Assembly: GCF_016093275.1 (NCBI RefSeq)
Contig: NZ_JAEDAK010000023.1
Span: 1-46,896, forward strand
Reading direction: 5' to 3'
DNA: 46,896 nt
Origin: Inhella proteolytica
GTDB lineage: Bacteria; Pseudomonadota; Gammaproteobacteria; Burkholderiales; Burkholderiaceae_C
Shown: in pieces, positions 18,710 through 28,388 of the stretch
Position numbering within the stretch: the stretch's first letter is position 1
How the letters are laid out: each line of letters opens with the position of its first letter
Translations under genes and position numbers: made by a program
The notes under the pieces: model-generated
What the model was told of the DNA's origin: nothing
Database searches by the model: none
What the model saw: only the letters and a program-made list of their open reading frames with translations

Positions 18710-20479
18710 CTAGGGCTTGGGGGCGCCGGTTTTCAGGGCCGTCGACAGCGTCATCAGGCGCAGCGCCTCGGCACGGTGGCCATAGGCGTCCTCCCCCACC
18801 GCCGTGCGCGCCAGGCTCAGGGCCTGCTGGCCGTCGAAACCGCCGATCTGGGTGCTGCCGCGCAGCCATTGGCCCCAGCCCGCCACGGCCGCAGCCCAGC
18901 GCAGTTCGGCATCGGCCTGCTGCGCCAGCACCAGAGCCCGCACAGGTACCGGCAGCTGGTGCAGCACGCTCTCGCTCTGGCCCGGGTGCTTGAAGCGCAG
19001 CTTCAACCAGGCCAGTTCGTTGGCCGGGCCGCCGGCCTTCTTCTCGCCTTGGTAGCGCAGCGGGTCCACCGTGCCCGCGCCGCCCTTGGGCACCCATTCG
19101 TACAGCGCGGTAACGCGATGGCCGGCACCGATCTCGCCGGCATCGACGCGGTCGTTGTTGAAGTCCTCGCGCTGCAGCTGGTGCAGCTCGTAGCCGATCA
19201 ACCGGTACTCATCGGCCACCGCGGGGTTGAACTCGATCTGCAGCTTCAGGTCCTTGGCGATCACCTCCAGCGTGGAGCGCATCTGCTGCACCAGCACCTT
19301 GTGCGCCTCCTGCAGCGAATCGAGGTAGTGGTAGCTGCCATCGCCGGCGTCGGCCAGCTGCTTCATCAGGGCTTCGTTGTAGTTGCTGTCGCCCACGCCC
19401 AGGGTGGTCAGGCCGATGCCGGCCTGGCGCTGTTCCTCCACCAGGGCTTTCAGCTGCTTGGGGTCGGTGACGCCGATGTTCAGGTCGCCATCGGTGGCCA
19501 GCAGCACGCGGTTGATGCCGTTCTTGATGAAGCCGGCGCACGCCTGGGCATAGGCCAGGCGGATGCCGGCCTCGCCATAGGTGCCGCCCCCCGCCGCCAG
19601 CTGCTGGATGGCGGCGCGGATGGCCTCTTGCCGATCCCCCGCCGTGGCCGGCAGCACCACCTGGGTGCCATTGGCATAGCTGACCAGGCTGACCCGGTCC
19701 TGCGGCCGCAGTTGCTGGGCCAGCAATTGCAGCGAGGAACGCACCAGCGGCAGGCGGTCCGGCGGGCCCATCGAGCCCGAGACATCGACGAGGAAGACCA
19801 GGTTCGCCGGCGGCAAGGTGGCGCGCGCGGTGTCGCGGCCCTGGATGCCGATGCGCAGCAGGCCGCGCTCCGGGTGCCAGGGCGAGCGCGATTGCTGCAG
19901 GGTCACGCGCAGCGGCAGGGCATCACCTGCTGCCGGCAGCGGGTCGGCATAGCCGAAGTAGTTGACCAGCTCTTCCACCCGCACCGCATCGCGCGGCGGC
20001 AGCTGGCCGCGGTTCAGGAAGCGCCGCACATTGGCGTAGGAGCCCGTGTCCACGCTGGCACTGAAGGTCGAAACCGGCTGCTCGGCCACGCGCTGCCAGG
20101 GGTTGTCCTGGAAGCCGGTGTACTTGGCGGTGTCGGGCTGGGGTGGCGGCATCGGTGGGCGCGGGGCCATCAACGCGTGGCTGCCCTGGGCCATCAGCTT
20201 GGCCGGGGCGGCAGGAGGCGGCGCCGGCCGCAGCTCCTGGGCGCGTGGGGCATCGGCCAGCGCGGACTTGCCGAGGTCGGCGCGCGGCGGGGGGGCGGCG
20301 GGCACGGGTGCCGCGCTGACCATGGGCACCGACTCCAGCACCGGCTGGGCCGCCGCTTCCTGGCGGACCGGCGGCGAGGGGGTGGGGCCTTCGGGCTGGG
20401 AGCCGGGGGCGCTGCAGGCCCAGAGCAGGCTGGCGGTCAGCAGGCCCAGGGCCTGGCGCCAGGGATTGAATCGCTGCAT
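18710..20479 (-). CDS. YfbK-like VWA-domain lipoprotein
   Basis: A 589-residue lipoprotein. The signal ends LLWAC with Cys22, followed by about 90 residues rich in proline and alanine that may span the periplasm. A YfbK-type N-terminal domain (about 115-220, STFSASVDTGSYANVRRFLN) precedes a VWA domain (about 225-400) with a full MIDAS: DVSGSM (232-237), the GGGTYG threonine (300) and LATDGD (328-331). The YfbK-family C-terminal domain fills the rest (RLIGYELHQLQREDFNNDRV). The ATG at 20479 has a GGAGAC site; a longer N-terminal extension is not supported. It is the first gene of the five-gene set that ends in telA. E. coli YfbK is itself uncharacterised. Confidence 0.85.
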   Translation of the reverse strand: MQRFNPWRQALGLLTASLLWACSAPGSQPEGPTPSPPVRQEAAAQPVLESVPMVSAAPVPAAPPPRADLGKSALADAPRAQELRPAPPPAAPAKLMAQGSHALMAPRPPMPPPQPDTAKYTGFQDNPWQRVAEQPVSTFSASVDTGSYANVRRFLNRGQLPPRDAVRVEELVNYFGYADPLPAAGDALPLRVTLQQSRSPWHPERGLLRIGIQGRDTARATLPPANLVFLVDVSGSMGPPDRLPLVRSSLQLLAQQLRPQDRVSLVSYANGTQVVLPATAGDRQEAIRAAIQQLAAGGGTYGEAGIRLAYAQACAGFIKNGINRVLLATDGDLNIGVTDPKQLKALVEEQRQAGIGLTTLGVGDSNYNEALMKQLADAGDGSYHYLDSLQEAHKVLVQQMRSTLEVIAKDLKLQIEFNPAVADEYRLIGYELHQLQREDFNNDRVDAGEIGAGHRVTALYEWVPKGGAGTVDPLRYQGEKKAGGPANELAWLKLRFKHPGQSESVLHQLPVPVRALVLAQQADAELRWAAAVAGWGQWLRGSTQIGGFDGQQALSLARTAVGEDAYGHRAEALRLMTLSTALKTGAPKP

Positions 20480-20572
20480 GGAAGGTCTCCGTGAGGTCCG
20501 CCGGAGGGCGGTTGCAGGGCTTTTACGCCCGGCCGGTGCAAACGGGGTGAAACCCACCTCGCCCGCGCCCCC

Positions 20573-21786
<1,214 letters not shown>

Positions 21787-21790
<4 letters not shown>

Positions 21791-22857
21791 ATCGCAATTC
21801 CTTGTTGAGCCAGTTGCCACCCCAGTGCCGCCACCTGCGGCGCCAGCGCGCCCTGGGCCACGGCCTGGGCGCTGCTGGCCGTGCCCTGGCGGGCGCGCGC
21901 CGCCACGCCCTGCATGATGGCGGCCAGGCGGAAGAGGTTGTAGGCGAAGTAGAAGTTCCAGCGCCCGTCCACCTTCAGTCCGCTGCGCTGCTCGTAGCGC
22001 GCGCAGTAGGCGGCCAGGCTGGGGATGCCGGCCGCGGCCAGGTCCACGCCGGCCAGGCCACGCATCGGCCCCGGTGGGGCCACCCAGGCCAGGGCGTGGT
22101 AGGCGAAGTCGGCCAGCGGGTCGCCCAGGGTGGAGAGCTCCCAGTCCAGCACGCCGATGACGCGCGGGCTGCCGCGCTCCCACACCAGGTTGTCGAGCCG
22201 GTAGTCGCCGTGCACCAGGCGGGTCTGCACAGTCTCGGGCGCGGGGGCGTTGGCGGGCAGCCACTCGATCAGGCGCTCCATGGCCTCGCAGGGCGCTTCC
22301 TTGAATTCGGAGGCGCGGTACTGCTTGGTCCAGCGGCCGAGCTGGCGGTCGTAGTAGTTGCCGGGAGCGCCGTAGTCACGCAAGCCCGCTGCGTCCAGGT
22401 CCACGCTGTGGATGGCGGCGATGGTGGCGTTCATGGCGTCGAAGATCGCGGCGCGCTGCTCGGGCGTGTGGTCCTTCAGGCGCGGGTCCCAGTGCACCTC
22501 GCCGTCCAGGCACTCCATCACGTAGAAGGCACGGCCCAGCAGGGCTTCGTCTTCGTGCAGCAGATGGATGCGCGGCACCGGCACCGCCGTACCGGCCAGT
22601 GCGCTCTGCACCCGCACCTCGCGCTCGATGGCATGGGCCGAGGGCAGCAGCTGCGCCACCGGGCCGGGCTTGCAGCGCATCACATAGGCGCGGCCGGGGG
22701 TCAGCAGCTTGAAGGTCGGATTGCTCTGGCCGCCATTGAAGCGCTCGGCACTCAAGGGTCCTTCGAAGCCCGGCAGCTCCCGCCGCAGCAGGGCTTCGAG
22801 CGCGGACAGATCCAGCCAGGCTTCATCGGCGGCACGGGTACCGGCAAAGGAACTCAT
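21787..22857 (-). CDS. APH-fold phosphotransferase, LvaA / ACAD10-kinase type
   Basis: A 356-residue kinase-like protein of the aminoglycoside-phosphotransferase fold. The catalytic loop is [13 protein letters not shown] and the metal-binding motif is [19 protein letters not shown]. The N-lobe has [12 protein letters not shown] and MRCKPG. Family members beside acyl-CoA dehydrogenases act on hydroxyacyl-CoA rather than antibiotics, so a 4-hydroxyacyl-CoA kinase is the best guess. It overlaps the dehydrogenase gene downstream by four bases and follows the small NTF2-fold gene by 11 bases, forming a compact three-gene operon. Confidence 0.85.
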
Positions 22858-22868
22858 GCGGGTCTCCT

Positions 22869-23204
22869 TCAGGCGTCGAAGAAATAGGCCGCCACGATCA
22901 GGCCGTCACGCACCTCGTAGCTGGCCACCACCTCGAAGGGCTCGGGGCGCACGCCGTGAACGCGCTCGTGGTCGAACACCTTGCTGCCCACCACCAGCCG
23001 GCCCAGCAGCTCGGCATGCAGGCCGGGCAGGTTGAAGCGGTTGTTGGCGTAGTGCGCGGCCAGCGCGGCCTTGCCACGCAGCACGGGCTCGGCGGCAGGC
23101 GGGCGGTAGAGCGCGAAGTCCTCGGCGTAGCAGGCGAGGAAGCGGTCCAGATTGCGCTCGTTGTAGGCAATCAGCTGCTCTTGGGCGAGTTGGGCGGGCG
23201 TCAT
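22869..23204 (-). CDS. NTF2-fold (SnoaL-like) small protein
   Basis: A 111-residue protein of the SnoaL/NTF2-like fold. It has an N-terminal helix pair (QLIAYNERNLDRFLACYAED), then RGKAALAAHY, and a final strand pair (PFEVVASYEVRDGLIVAAYFFD). Such folds serve as isomerases, hydrolases or binding partners. It is first in the operon with the APH-fold kinase and acyl-CoA dehydrogenase. The Pseudomonas lva operon also carries a small protein (LvaB) that helps its kinase; this gene could play a similar part, though I cannot show homology. Confidence 0.78.
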   Translation of the reverse strand: MTPAQLAQEQLIAYNERNLDRFLACYAEDFALYRPPAAEPVLRGKAALAAHYANNRFNLPGLHAELLGRLVVGSKVFDHERVHGVRPEPFEVVASYEVRDGLIVAAYFFDA

Positions 23205-23270
23205 GGGGGCCAGCGTAACGCGGGCCGGTCCGTCCTGCGGCTAGAGAGCCCCGCCCATTCCGGCGCGGCG

Positions 23271-23975
23271 CTACAGCCCGAGCTGCTCGATGTGCCGACG
23301 CTCGCGCGTCAGCGCCTGATCCAGCTGCGCCAGCAAGCTGCGCCAGCGGCTCTCAACCCCGGTGACGAAGTGCAGGGCGGTGTCCCCCAGATGCCGCGGC
23401 AGCAGCTCCAGGCCCTCGATGGGCATGCCCACCTCCAGCAGCAGGCGGCGCACCCGCTCGGGTTGGCGGCCCGGCAGGGTGACGAGCGCGGCGTCGCAGC
23501 GCCGCGCCCTGACCATGCGCAGGGCGCCCGGGTCGCCCTGGTCGGACTCCAGCCACTGCCCCACGGCAATGCCCTGCGCCCGCAGGGTGTCGGGGTAGGA
23601 CGAAGCACGCGCCATGCACACGGTGCGCTCCCGCAGGCTCTGCGGCGCGGCCAGGGCGGCCCCTTCGCCGGCGCGCACCAGCGCCCAGGTGTGGACCAAG
23701 GCCGCCGGCTGGCTGAACACGAAACGCTGCGCACGCGCGGGCGTGTGCGCCAGGCCGAACATCAGGCCGCCGCCCTGCTCGGCGAAGCTCTGCGCGCGTG
23801 GCCAGGGCATGGGGCGCAGGTCCCACTCGATGCCCAGGGCCTGCGCCAGCAGGGCAAAGAGCGGCAACCAATGCCGGTGGCCGCCATGCTCGCCCACCGC
23901 CAGCGGCACGCGCGGGGCCGCCCGGGCCGGCAGGGCGGCACCGAGGGGCAGCAGGAGCAGGGGGCGGCGGCGCAT
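23271..23975 (-). CDS. Orphan periplasmic solute-binding protein (family 3-like)
   Basis: A 234-residue secreted protein. Residues 1-19 form a signal peptide (MRRRPLLLLPLGAALPARA). The rest resembles the amino-acid-binding family 3, with a pattern seen in many lone binding proteins: WDLRPMPWPRAQSFAEQGGG, then FGLAHTPARAQRFVFSQP. There is no permease or ATPase gene beside it, so the partner is unknown. Such lone proteins may serve sensing. It is separated from the NTF2 gene by 66 bases and from ybdD by 37, both on the same strand. Confidence 0.72.
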   Translation of the reverse strand: MRRRPLLLLPLGAALPARAAPRVPLAVGEHGGHRHWLPLFALLAQALGIEWDLRPMPWPRAQSFAEQGGGLMFGLAHTPARAQRFVFSQPAALVHTWALVRAGEGAALAAPQSLRERTVCMARASSYPDTLRAQGIAVGQWLESDQGDPGALRMVRARRCDAALVTLPGRQPERVRRLLLEVGMPIEGLELLPRHLGDTALHFVTGVESRWRSLLAQLDQALTRERRHIEQLGL

Positions 23976-24012
23976 GGCCTGATCTTGACAGGCCCGGCCG
24001 CCGCGGCAAGGC

Positions 24013-24225
24013 TCAGCAGCAGCGCCCCAGGCGGGCGCCGTAGCGCGCCTCCTGGCGCTCGCGGAAGAAGGCCTCGTAGCTCATCGGCTCCTGCCCCGGG
24101 TGGGTGGCCTGCATGTGCGCCACATAGGCGCCGTAGTCGGGCAGGCCCACCATCAGGCGCAGGCTCTGGGCCAGGCCGCGGCCGAAGCCCGCGGCCTGCT
24201 CACCGAGCTCGCGCAGCTCAAGCAT
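24013..24225 (-). CDS. ybdD: YbdD/YjiX family small protein
   Basis: A 70-residue protein that begins MLELRELGEQAAGFGRGLAQ and has LMVGLPDYGAYVAHM, MSYEAFFRERQEARYG and the end GRCC, all typical of YbdD/YjiX (DUF466). In E. coli relatives lie directly after cstA or btsT and are thought to assist transport. Here its start (24225) overlaps the cstA stop by 8 bases, the same order as in E. coli, so it probably acts with CstA. A longer upstream extension lies within cstA and is not supported. Confidence 0.85.
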   Translation of the reverse strand: MLELRELGEQAAGFGRGLAQSLRLMVGLPDYGAYVAHMQATHPGQEPMSYEAFFRERQEARYGARLGRCC

Positions 24226-26284
24226 GGGCCTGGGCCGGCAGTGCCTGGAAGGGCAGCTCCTGGCTGTGCGGCGCCCGCTCGGCACGCGCCTTCCGCACCG
24301 CCTTGACGCTGTACACCGCGATGCTGACGACGACCCCCATGAAGAGTGCGCACAGCGCGGCATCCAGGCGGTCGTTGAAGACGATGCGCCCCATCGCCTC
24401 CAGGCTCTTGGCGGGCGCCAGCAGCTGGCCCTGCGCCAGGGCGTCGCTGAACTTCGCGGCGTGGGCCAGGAAGCCGACCTTGGGGTCGGCCGAGAAGAGC
24501 TTCAGCCCGCCGGCGGTGAGCGTGCAGGCCAGCAGCCAGAGCGCCGGCAGCAGGGTGACCCAGGCATAGCGGTCCTTCTTCATCTTGAACAGCACCACGG
24601 TGCCCAGCATCAGCGCCACGGCGGCGAGCATCTGGTTGGCGATGCCGAACAGCGGCCACAGGGTGTTGATGCCGCCGAGCGGATCCACAACGCCCTGGTA
24701 CAGGAAGTAGCCCCAAGCCGCCACGCAGAGTCCGGTGGCAATCAGGTTCGCCGGCAGCGATTCGGTGCGCTTGAGCGCGGGCACGAAGCTGCCCAGCAGA
24801 TCCTGCAGCATGAAGCGGCCGGCGCGGGTGCCGGCGTCCACCGCAGTCAGGATGAACAGGGCCTCGAACAGGATGGCGAAGTGGTACCAGAAGGCCATCA
24901 GGGCCTTGCCACCCACCACCTGCTGCAGGATCTCCGCCATGCCCACGGCCAGCGTGGGCGCGCCGCCGGTGCGGCTCAGGATGGTGGTCTCGCCCACATC
25001 CTTCGCGGTCTGCACCAGCATCTCGGGCGTGATCACGAAACCCCAGGTGGACAGCGTGGCCGACACCGCCTCCGGCGTGCTGCCGATCAACGCCGCCGGG
25101 CTGTTCATGGCGAAGTAGACGCCGGGGTTGATGCAGGAGGCGGCGACGAGCGCCATCACCGCCACGAAGCTCTCGGCCAGCATGCCGCCGTAGCCGATGA
25201 AGCGGGCGTGCGTCTCGTTCTCCAGCATCTTGGGCGTGGTGCCCGAAGCGATCAACGCGTGGAAGCCCGAGACCGCGCCGCAGGCGATGGTGATGAAGAG
25301 GAAGGGGAAGAGATCGCCCGACCACACCGGCCCATTGCCGGCGGCGAACTGCGTGAAGGCCGGCATCTGCAACGGCGGCGCCACGATGACGATGCCGATG
25401 GCCAGCGCGACGATGGTGCCGATCTTCAGGAAGGTGGACAGGTAGTCGCGCGGCGCCAGCAGCAGCCACACGGGGATGGAGGCGGCGATGAAACCGTAGC
25501 CGATCAGCATCCACACCAGAGTCTTGCCCTCGAAGGTGAACAACGGGGCCAGCGTGGGGTTTTCGTGCACCCATTGGCCGCCGAGGATGGACAACATCAG
25601 CAGCACGAAGCCGATGACCGACACCTCGCCGATGCGACCCGGCCGGATATAGCGCAGGTAGACGCCCATGAAGAGCGCCACCGGAATGGTGGCCGCCACC
25701 GTGAAGGTGCCCCAGGGCGAGTGCGCCAGCGCCTTGACGACGATGAGGGACAGCACCGCCAGGATGATGATCATGATCATGAAGGCGCCGAACAGCGCGA
25801 TCAGGCCCGGCACCGTGCCCATCTCCTGCTTGATCAGGTCGCCCAGCGACCGGCCGTCGCGGCGGGTGGAGATGAAGAGGACGATGAAGTCCTGCACCGC
25901 GCCAGCGAACACCACGCCGGCCAGGATCCACAACAGGCCAGGCAGATAGCCCATCTGCGCCGCCAGCACCGGGCCCACCAGGGGGCCGGCACCGGCAATG
26001 GCCGCGAAGTGGTGGCCGTAGAGCACGTATTTGTGCGTGGGCACGTAGTCCAGGCCGTCGTTGTGGCGCCAGGCCGGCGTCATGCGCTTGCCATCCAGCC
26101 CGAAGACCCGGGTGGCGAGGAACAGGCTGTAGTAGCGGTAGGCGATCAGGTACACACAGACCGCGGCCACCACCACCCAGAGCGCGCTGACGGCCTCGCC
26201 GCGCCCCAGGGCCACGGCCGCCAGCGCACCGGCGCCGAGCAAGGCCACGATGAGCCACACGAGGTGGCGTCCCAAAACTTGCAT
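24218..26284 (-). CDS. cstA: Carbon starvation protein A, peptide/pyruvate transporter
   Basis: A 688-residue inner-membrane transporter with about 16-18 hydrophobic segments. Conserved stretches include YRYYSLFLATRVFGLDGKR, YGHHFAAIAGAGPLVGPVLA and the loop STRRDGRSLGDLI. The family moves pyruvate (BtsT) or peptides (CstA) with protons under carbon limitation. The ATG at 26284 has a strong AGGAGA site. Upstream on the same strand lies a NarL-type regulator and Cache-domain kinase, and a 10-bp palindrome sits in the 136-bp gap, so two-component control is likely. It shares an overlap with ybdD. Confidence 0.92.
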   Translation of the reverse strand: MQVLGRHLVWLIVALLGAGALAAVALGRGEAVSALWVVVAAVCVYLIAYRYYSLFLATRVFGLDGKRMTPAWRHNDGLDYVPTHKYVLYGHHFAAIAGAGPLVGPVLAAQMGYLPGLLWILAGVVFAGAVQDFIVLFISTRRDGRSLGDLIKQEMGTVPGLIALFGAFMIMIIILAVLSLIVVKALAHSPWGTFTVAATIPVALFMGVYLRYIRPGRIGEVSVIGFVLLMLSILGGQWVHENPTLAPLFTFEGKTLVWMLIGYGFIAASIPVWLLLAPRDYLSTFLKIGTIVALAIGIVIVAPPLQMPAFTQFAAGNGPVWSGDLFPFLFITIACGAVSGFHALIASGTTPKMLENETHARFIGYGGMLAESFVAVMALVAASCINPGVYFAMNSPAALIGSTPEAVSATLSTWGFVITPEMLVQTAKDVGETTILSRTGGAPTLAVGMAEILQQVVGGKALMAFWYHFAILFEALFILTAVDAGTRAGRFMLQDLLGSFVPALKRTESLPANLIATGLCVAAWGYFLYQGVVDPLGGINTLWPLFGIANQMLAAVALMLGTVVLFKMKKDRYAWVTLLPALWLLACTLTAGGLKLFSADPKVGFLAHAAKFSDALAQGQLLAPAKSLEAMGRIVFNDRLDAALCALFMGVVVSIAVYSVKAVRKARAERAPHSQELPFQALPAQAHA

Positions 26285-26404
26285 GAGGGTCTCCTGGTTT
26301 TCAGGGCCGACGGGGGACGGCCATGACGGGGACGCTCAGCTTCGGGTTTTACGCGCCGCGCCGCTTCCGTTGCAGCGCGGGTGGGGCCACGCGGGACTAC
26401 GCAA

Positions 26405-26414
26405 GGGTTAACCC
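26405..26414. promoter_or_regulatory. Palindrome GGGTTAACCC upstream of cstA
   Basis: A perfect 10-bp palindrome lies 121 bases before the cstA start, just past the response-regulator stop. It could be an operator for the adjacent NarL-type regulator. Ten bases may occur by chance, so the assignment is tentative. Confidence 0.3.
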
Positions 26415-26420
26415 AGACCC

Positions 26421-27044
26421 CTACCCCAGATCCCGCGCATGCTCGACCGCGTACTTGATCAGCTCGGCCTGGCCCTCAAGGTTCAGCTTGCGCTTGATGC
26501 TCTGGCGGTGCGTCTCGACCGTGCGCACCGAGAGTTCCAAATCCTTGGCGATTTGCTTGCTCGATGCACCGCGCGCCAGCGCCGCCAGGATCTGGCTCTC
26601 GCGCGCCGACAGCAGCGGCCGCGGCGCCTGGTTGCGGAACAGGCGTTTGGACACCGCCGGGCTCAGGAAGGTGCCGCCCGCCATCACGGCATCCAGCGCG
26701 GCCAGGATCTCGGCCGCCGGCGCCGACTTCAGCACATAGGCGCTGGCCCCGGCCTGCAGCGCGCGCTGCACGTACTCGGGGTTGTCGTACATGCTGTACA
26801 TCAGCACGCGCAGGTCCGGGCGCAGGGCCAGCAGCTGCTCGATCAGCTCAATGCCATTGCCCTGCTGCAGGCCGACGTCCTGCAGCACCACATCGGGCTG
26901 CAGCAGGCTCACGGCCTGAAGGGCCTCGGCGGCGTCACCGGCCTCGCCCACCACCTCCAGATGGGCGACGCTGGACAGACGTGCGCGCAGGCCCTCGCGC
27001 ACCATCGGGTGGTCGTCGACGAGCAGGATGCGGATCGGCTTCAT
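26421..27044 (-). CDS. NarL/LuxR-type response regulator
   Basis: A 207-residue regulator. The receiver domain (1-120) has acidic residues Asp10 and Asp11, phosphoacceptor Asp56 (VLQDVGLQ), Ser84 and Lys106 (YVLKSA). The LuxR-type helix-turn-helix follows at about 140-207, with LSARESQILAALARGASSKQ and RTVETHRQSIKRKL. It overlaps the kinase gene by four bases (ATGA at 27044), so both are made together. The next gene downstream is cstA, its likely target. Confidence 0.9.
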   Translation of the reverse strand: MKPIRILLVDDHPMVREGLRARLSSVAHLEVVGEAGDAAEALQAVSLLQPDVVLQDVGLQQGNGIELIEQLLALRPDLRVLMYSMYDNPEYVQRALQAGASAYVLKSAPAAEILAALDAVMAGGTFLSPAVSKRLFRNQAPRPLLSARESQILAALARGASSKQIAKDLELSVRTVETHRQSIKRKLNLEGQAELIKYAVEHARDLG

Positions 27045-28372
27045 GTGGTGCTCAGCATGGCCAGCAGGGTGGTGCCGGCGCCCGCTTCGGATTGGATCTC
27101 GAAGTGCCCGCCCAGCGCCGCCAGGCGCTCGCGCATATTGCGCAGGCCGATGCCCTGCTCTGGGTGCAGGCGCACCGCGCGCTCGTCGAAGCCGCGTCCG
27201 TCGTCGCGAATCTGCAGCCGCACCGCCCCGGGCTCGAAGCCCAGCTGCAATTCGATGTGCGCCGCCTGCGCATGCTTGACGGCGTTCGTCAGCCCCTCCT
27301 GGGCAACGCGGAACAGCGCTGTCTTCAGCTCGGCCGGCAGCTCGCGTGCGGCCCCGTCCAGCCGCAGCTCAACCGGCAGGCCGGCCGCCTCCTCGATCTC
27401 GCCAGCCAGGTGCTGCAGCGCCGCGGGCAGGCCGAGCGTGTCCAGCAGCGCCGGGCGCAGGCGGTGCGAGAGGTGCCGCACCTCGTCCAGACAGGCCTCC
27501 AGGCGCTCCAGCGCCCGCCCCAGCGGCTCGGTGGCGCCGCTGGCCTGGGCCGCTTCCACCAGCAGCTTGGTGGACACCAGGGTCTGGCTGACGCCATCGT
27601 GCAGCTCGCGCGCCAGCCGCGTGCGCTCCTCCTCCTGCGAGGCCTGCACCTGGCGCGCCAGCAGGCGCAGCTTGCTTTCGGCCACGCGGTGCTCGCTCAG
27701 GTTCAGCGCCAGCGCCCCGGCGCTGACGGCGGCAATGCCCAGGGCGGCAATGCCGGCGATGGCCAGCAGGGTGGTGGCGATGTTGCGATTGGCCTGGCGG
27801 CCCAGCTCGGCCAGCGTGGCCTGGATGTCGTCGGTGTAGAGGCCGGTGCCGATCATCCAGCCCCAGCGCTCCAGCGCGATCACGTAGCCCAGCTTGGGCG
27901 CGGCCTCGCCGCTGCTGGGCTTGGGCCAGGGGTAGTCCACGAAGCCGCCGCCGGCCTTGGCCTGCGCAATCAGGCGCTGGATGGTGGGGCGGCCCTGCGG
28001 GTCGCGCAGCTCCCACAGGTTGCGGCCCACCAGCTCGGGCTGGCGCGCGTGCATCAGCACGGTGCCCTGCAGGTCGTAGACAAAGAAGTAGCCGTCGCGG
28101 CCGTAGTCCAGCGAGGCCAGCAGGCGCAGCGCCTGCTCGCGCAGGGCCGGGTCGGCGTCGGCGCGCGCGTACAGCGGCGCGATGGTGCTGGCCGCCAGCG
28201 CGACGTAGTTGCGCAGTTCGGCGCGGCGTGCGTCCAGGTAGGCGCGTTCCACCAGCTCATGCTCGCTGCGGGCCAGGCTGCGTTCCTGGTGCTGCACGGC
28301 CAGGGCGATCAGGCCCAGGGCCGCGAGCAGCGGCAGGATGGCCAGCAGCAAGATCTTGGAGCGCAGTCGCAT
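27041..28372 (-). CDS. Cache-domain histidine kinase (HisKA_3 type)
   Basis: A 443-residue membrane sensor. TM1 at about 7-26, a periplasmic single Cache domain at about 30-190 (YGRDGYFFVYDLQGTVLMHA; VGRNLWELRD), TM2 at about 196-222, then the dimerisation box RLARELHDGVSQTL with His258. The HATPase domain at about 345-443 has NAVKHAQA, RDDGRGFD and GIGLRNMRERL. Cache domains bind small metabolites such as carboxylates. The gene lies 16 bases after pyruvate kinase and upstream of cstA, which suggests a pyruvate-like ligand; this is inference. Confidence 0.88.
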   Translation of the reverse strand: MRLRSKILLLAILPLLAALGLIALAVQHQERSLARSEHELVERAYLDARRAELRNYVALAASTIAPLYARADADPALREQALRLLASLDYGRDGYFFVYDLQGTVLMHARQPELVGRNLWELRDPQGRPTIQRLIAQAKAGGGFVDYPWPKPSSGEAAPKLGYVIALERWGWMIGTGLYTDDIQATLAELGRQANRNIATTLLAIAGIAALGIAAVSAGALALNLSEHRVAESKLRLLARQVQASQEEERTRLARELHDGVSQTLVSTKLLVEAAQASGATEPLGRALERLEACLDEVRHLSHRLRPALLDTLGLPAALQHLAGEIEEAAGLPVELRLDGAARELPAELKTALFRVAQEGLTNAVKHAQAAHIELQLGFEPGAVRLQIRDDGRGFDERAVRLHPEQGIGLRNMRERLAALGGHFEIQSEAGAGTTLLAMLSTT

Positions 28373-28388
28373 GGCCGCGCCCCCGGGT

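Noticed and set aside
14013-20479. Reading the two binding-type proteins as parts of an ABC importer
   Set aside because: No permease or ATPase gene lies in the operon or nearby, and one of the proteins carries a VWA domain on a lipoprotein.
18776-20494. A 572-codon plus-strand frame opposite the YfbK-like VWA gene
   Set aside because: The product is rich in Q, H, R and A with no motif, as expected of a shadow frame, while the minus strand has a full VWA domain.
24224-26326. A 700-codon plus-strand frame opposite cstA
   Set aside because: The product is full of Q, H, R, E and D with no motif. It mirrors the hydrophobic codons of CstA, which read as charged residues in antisense.
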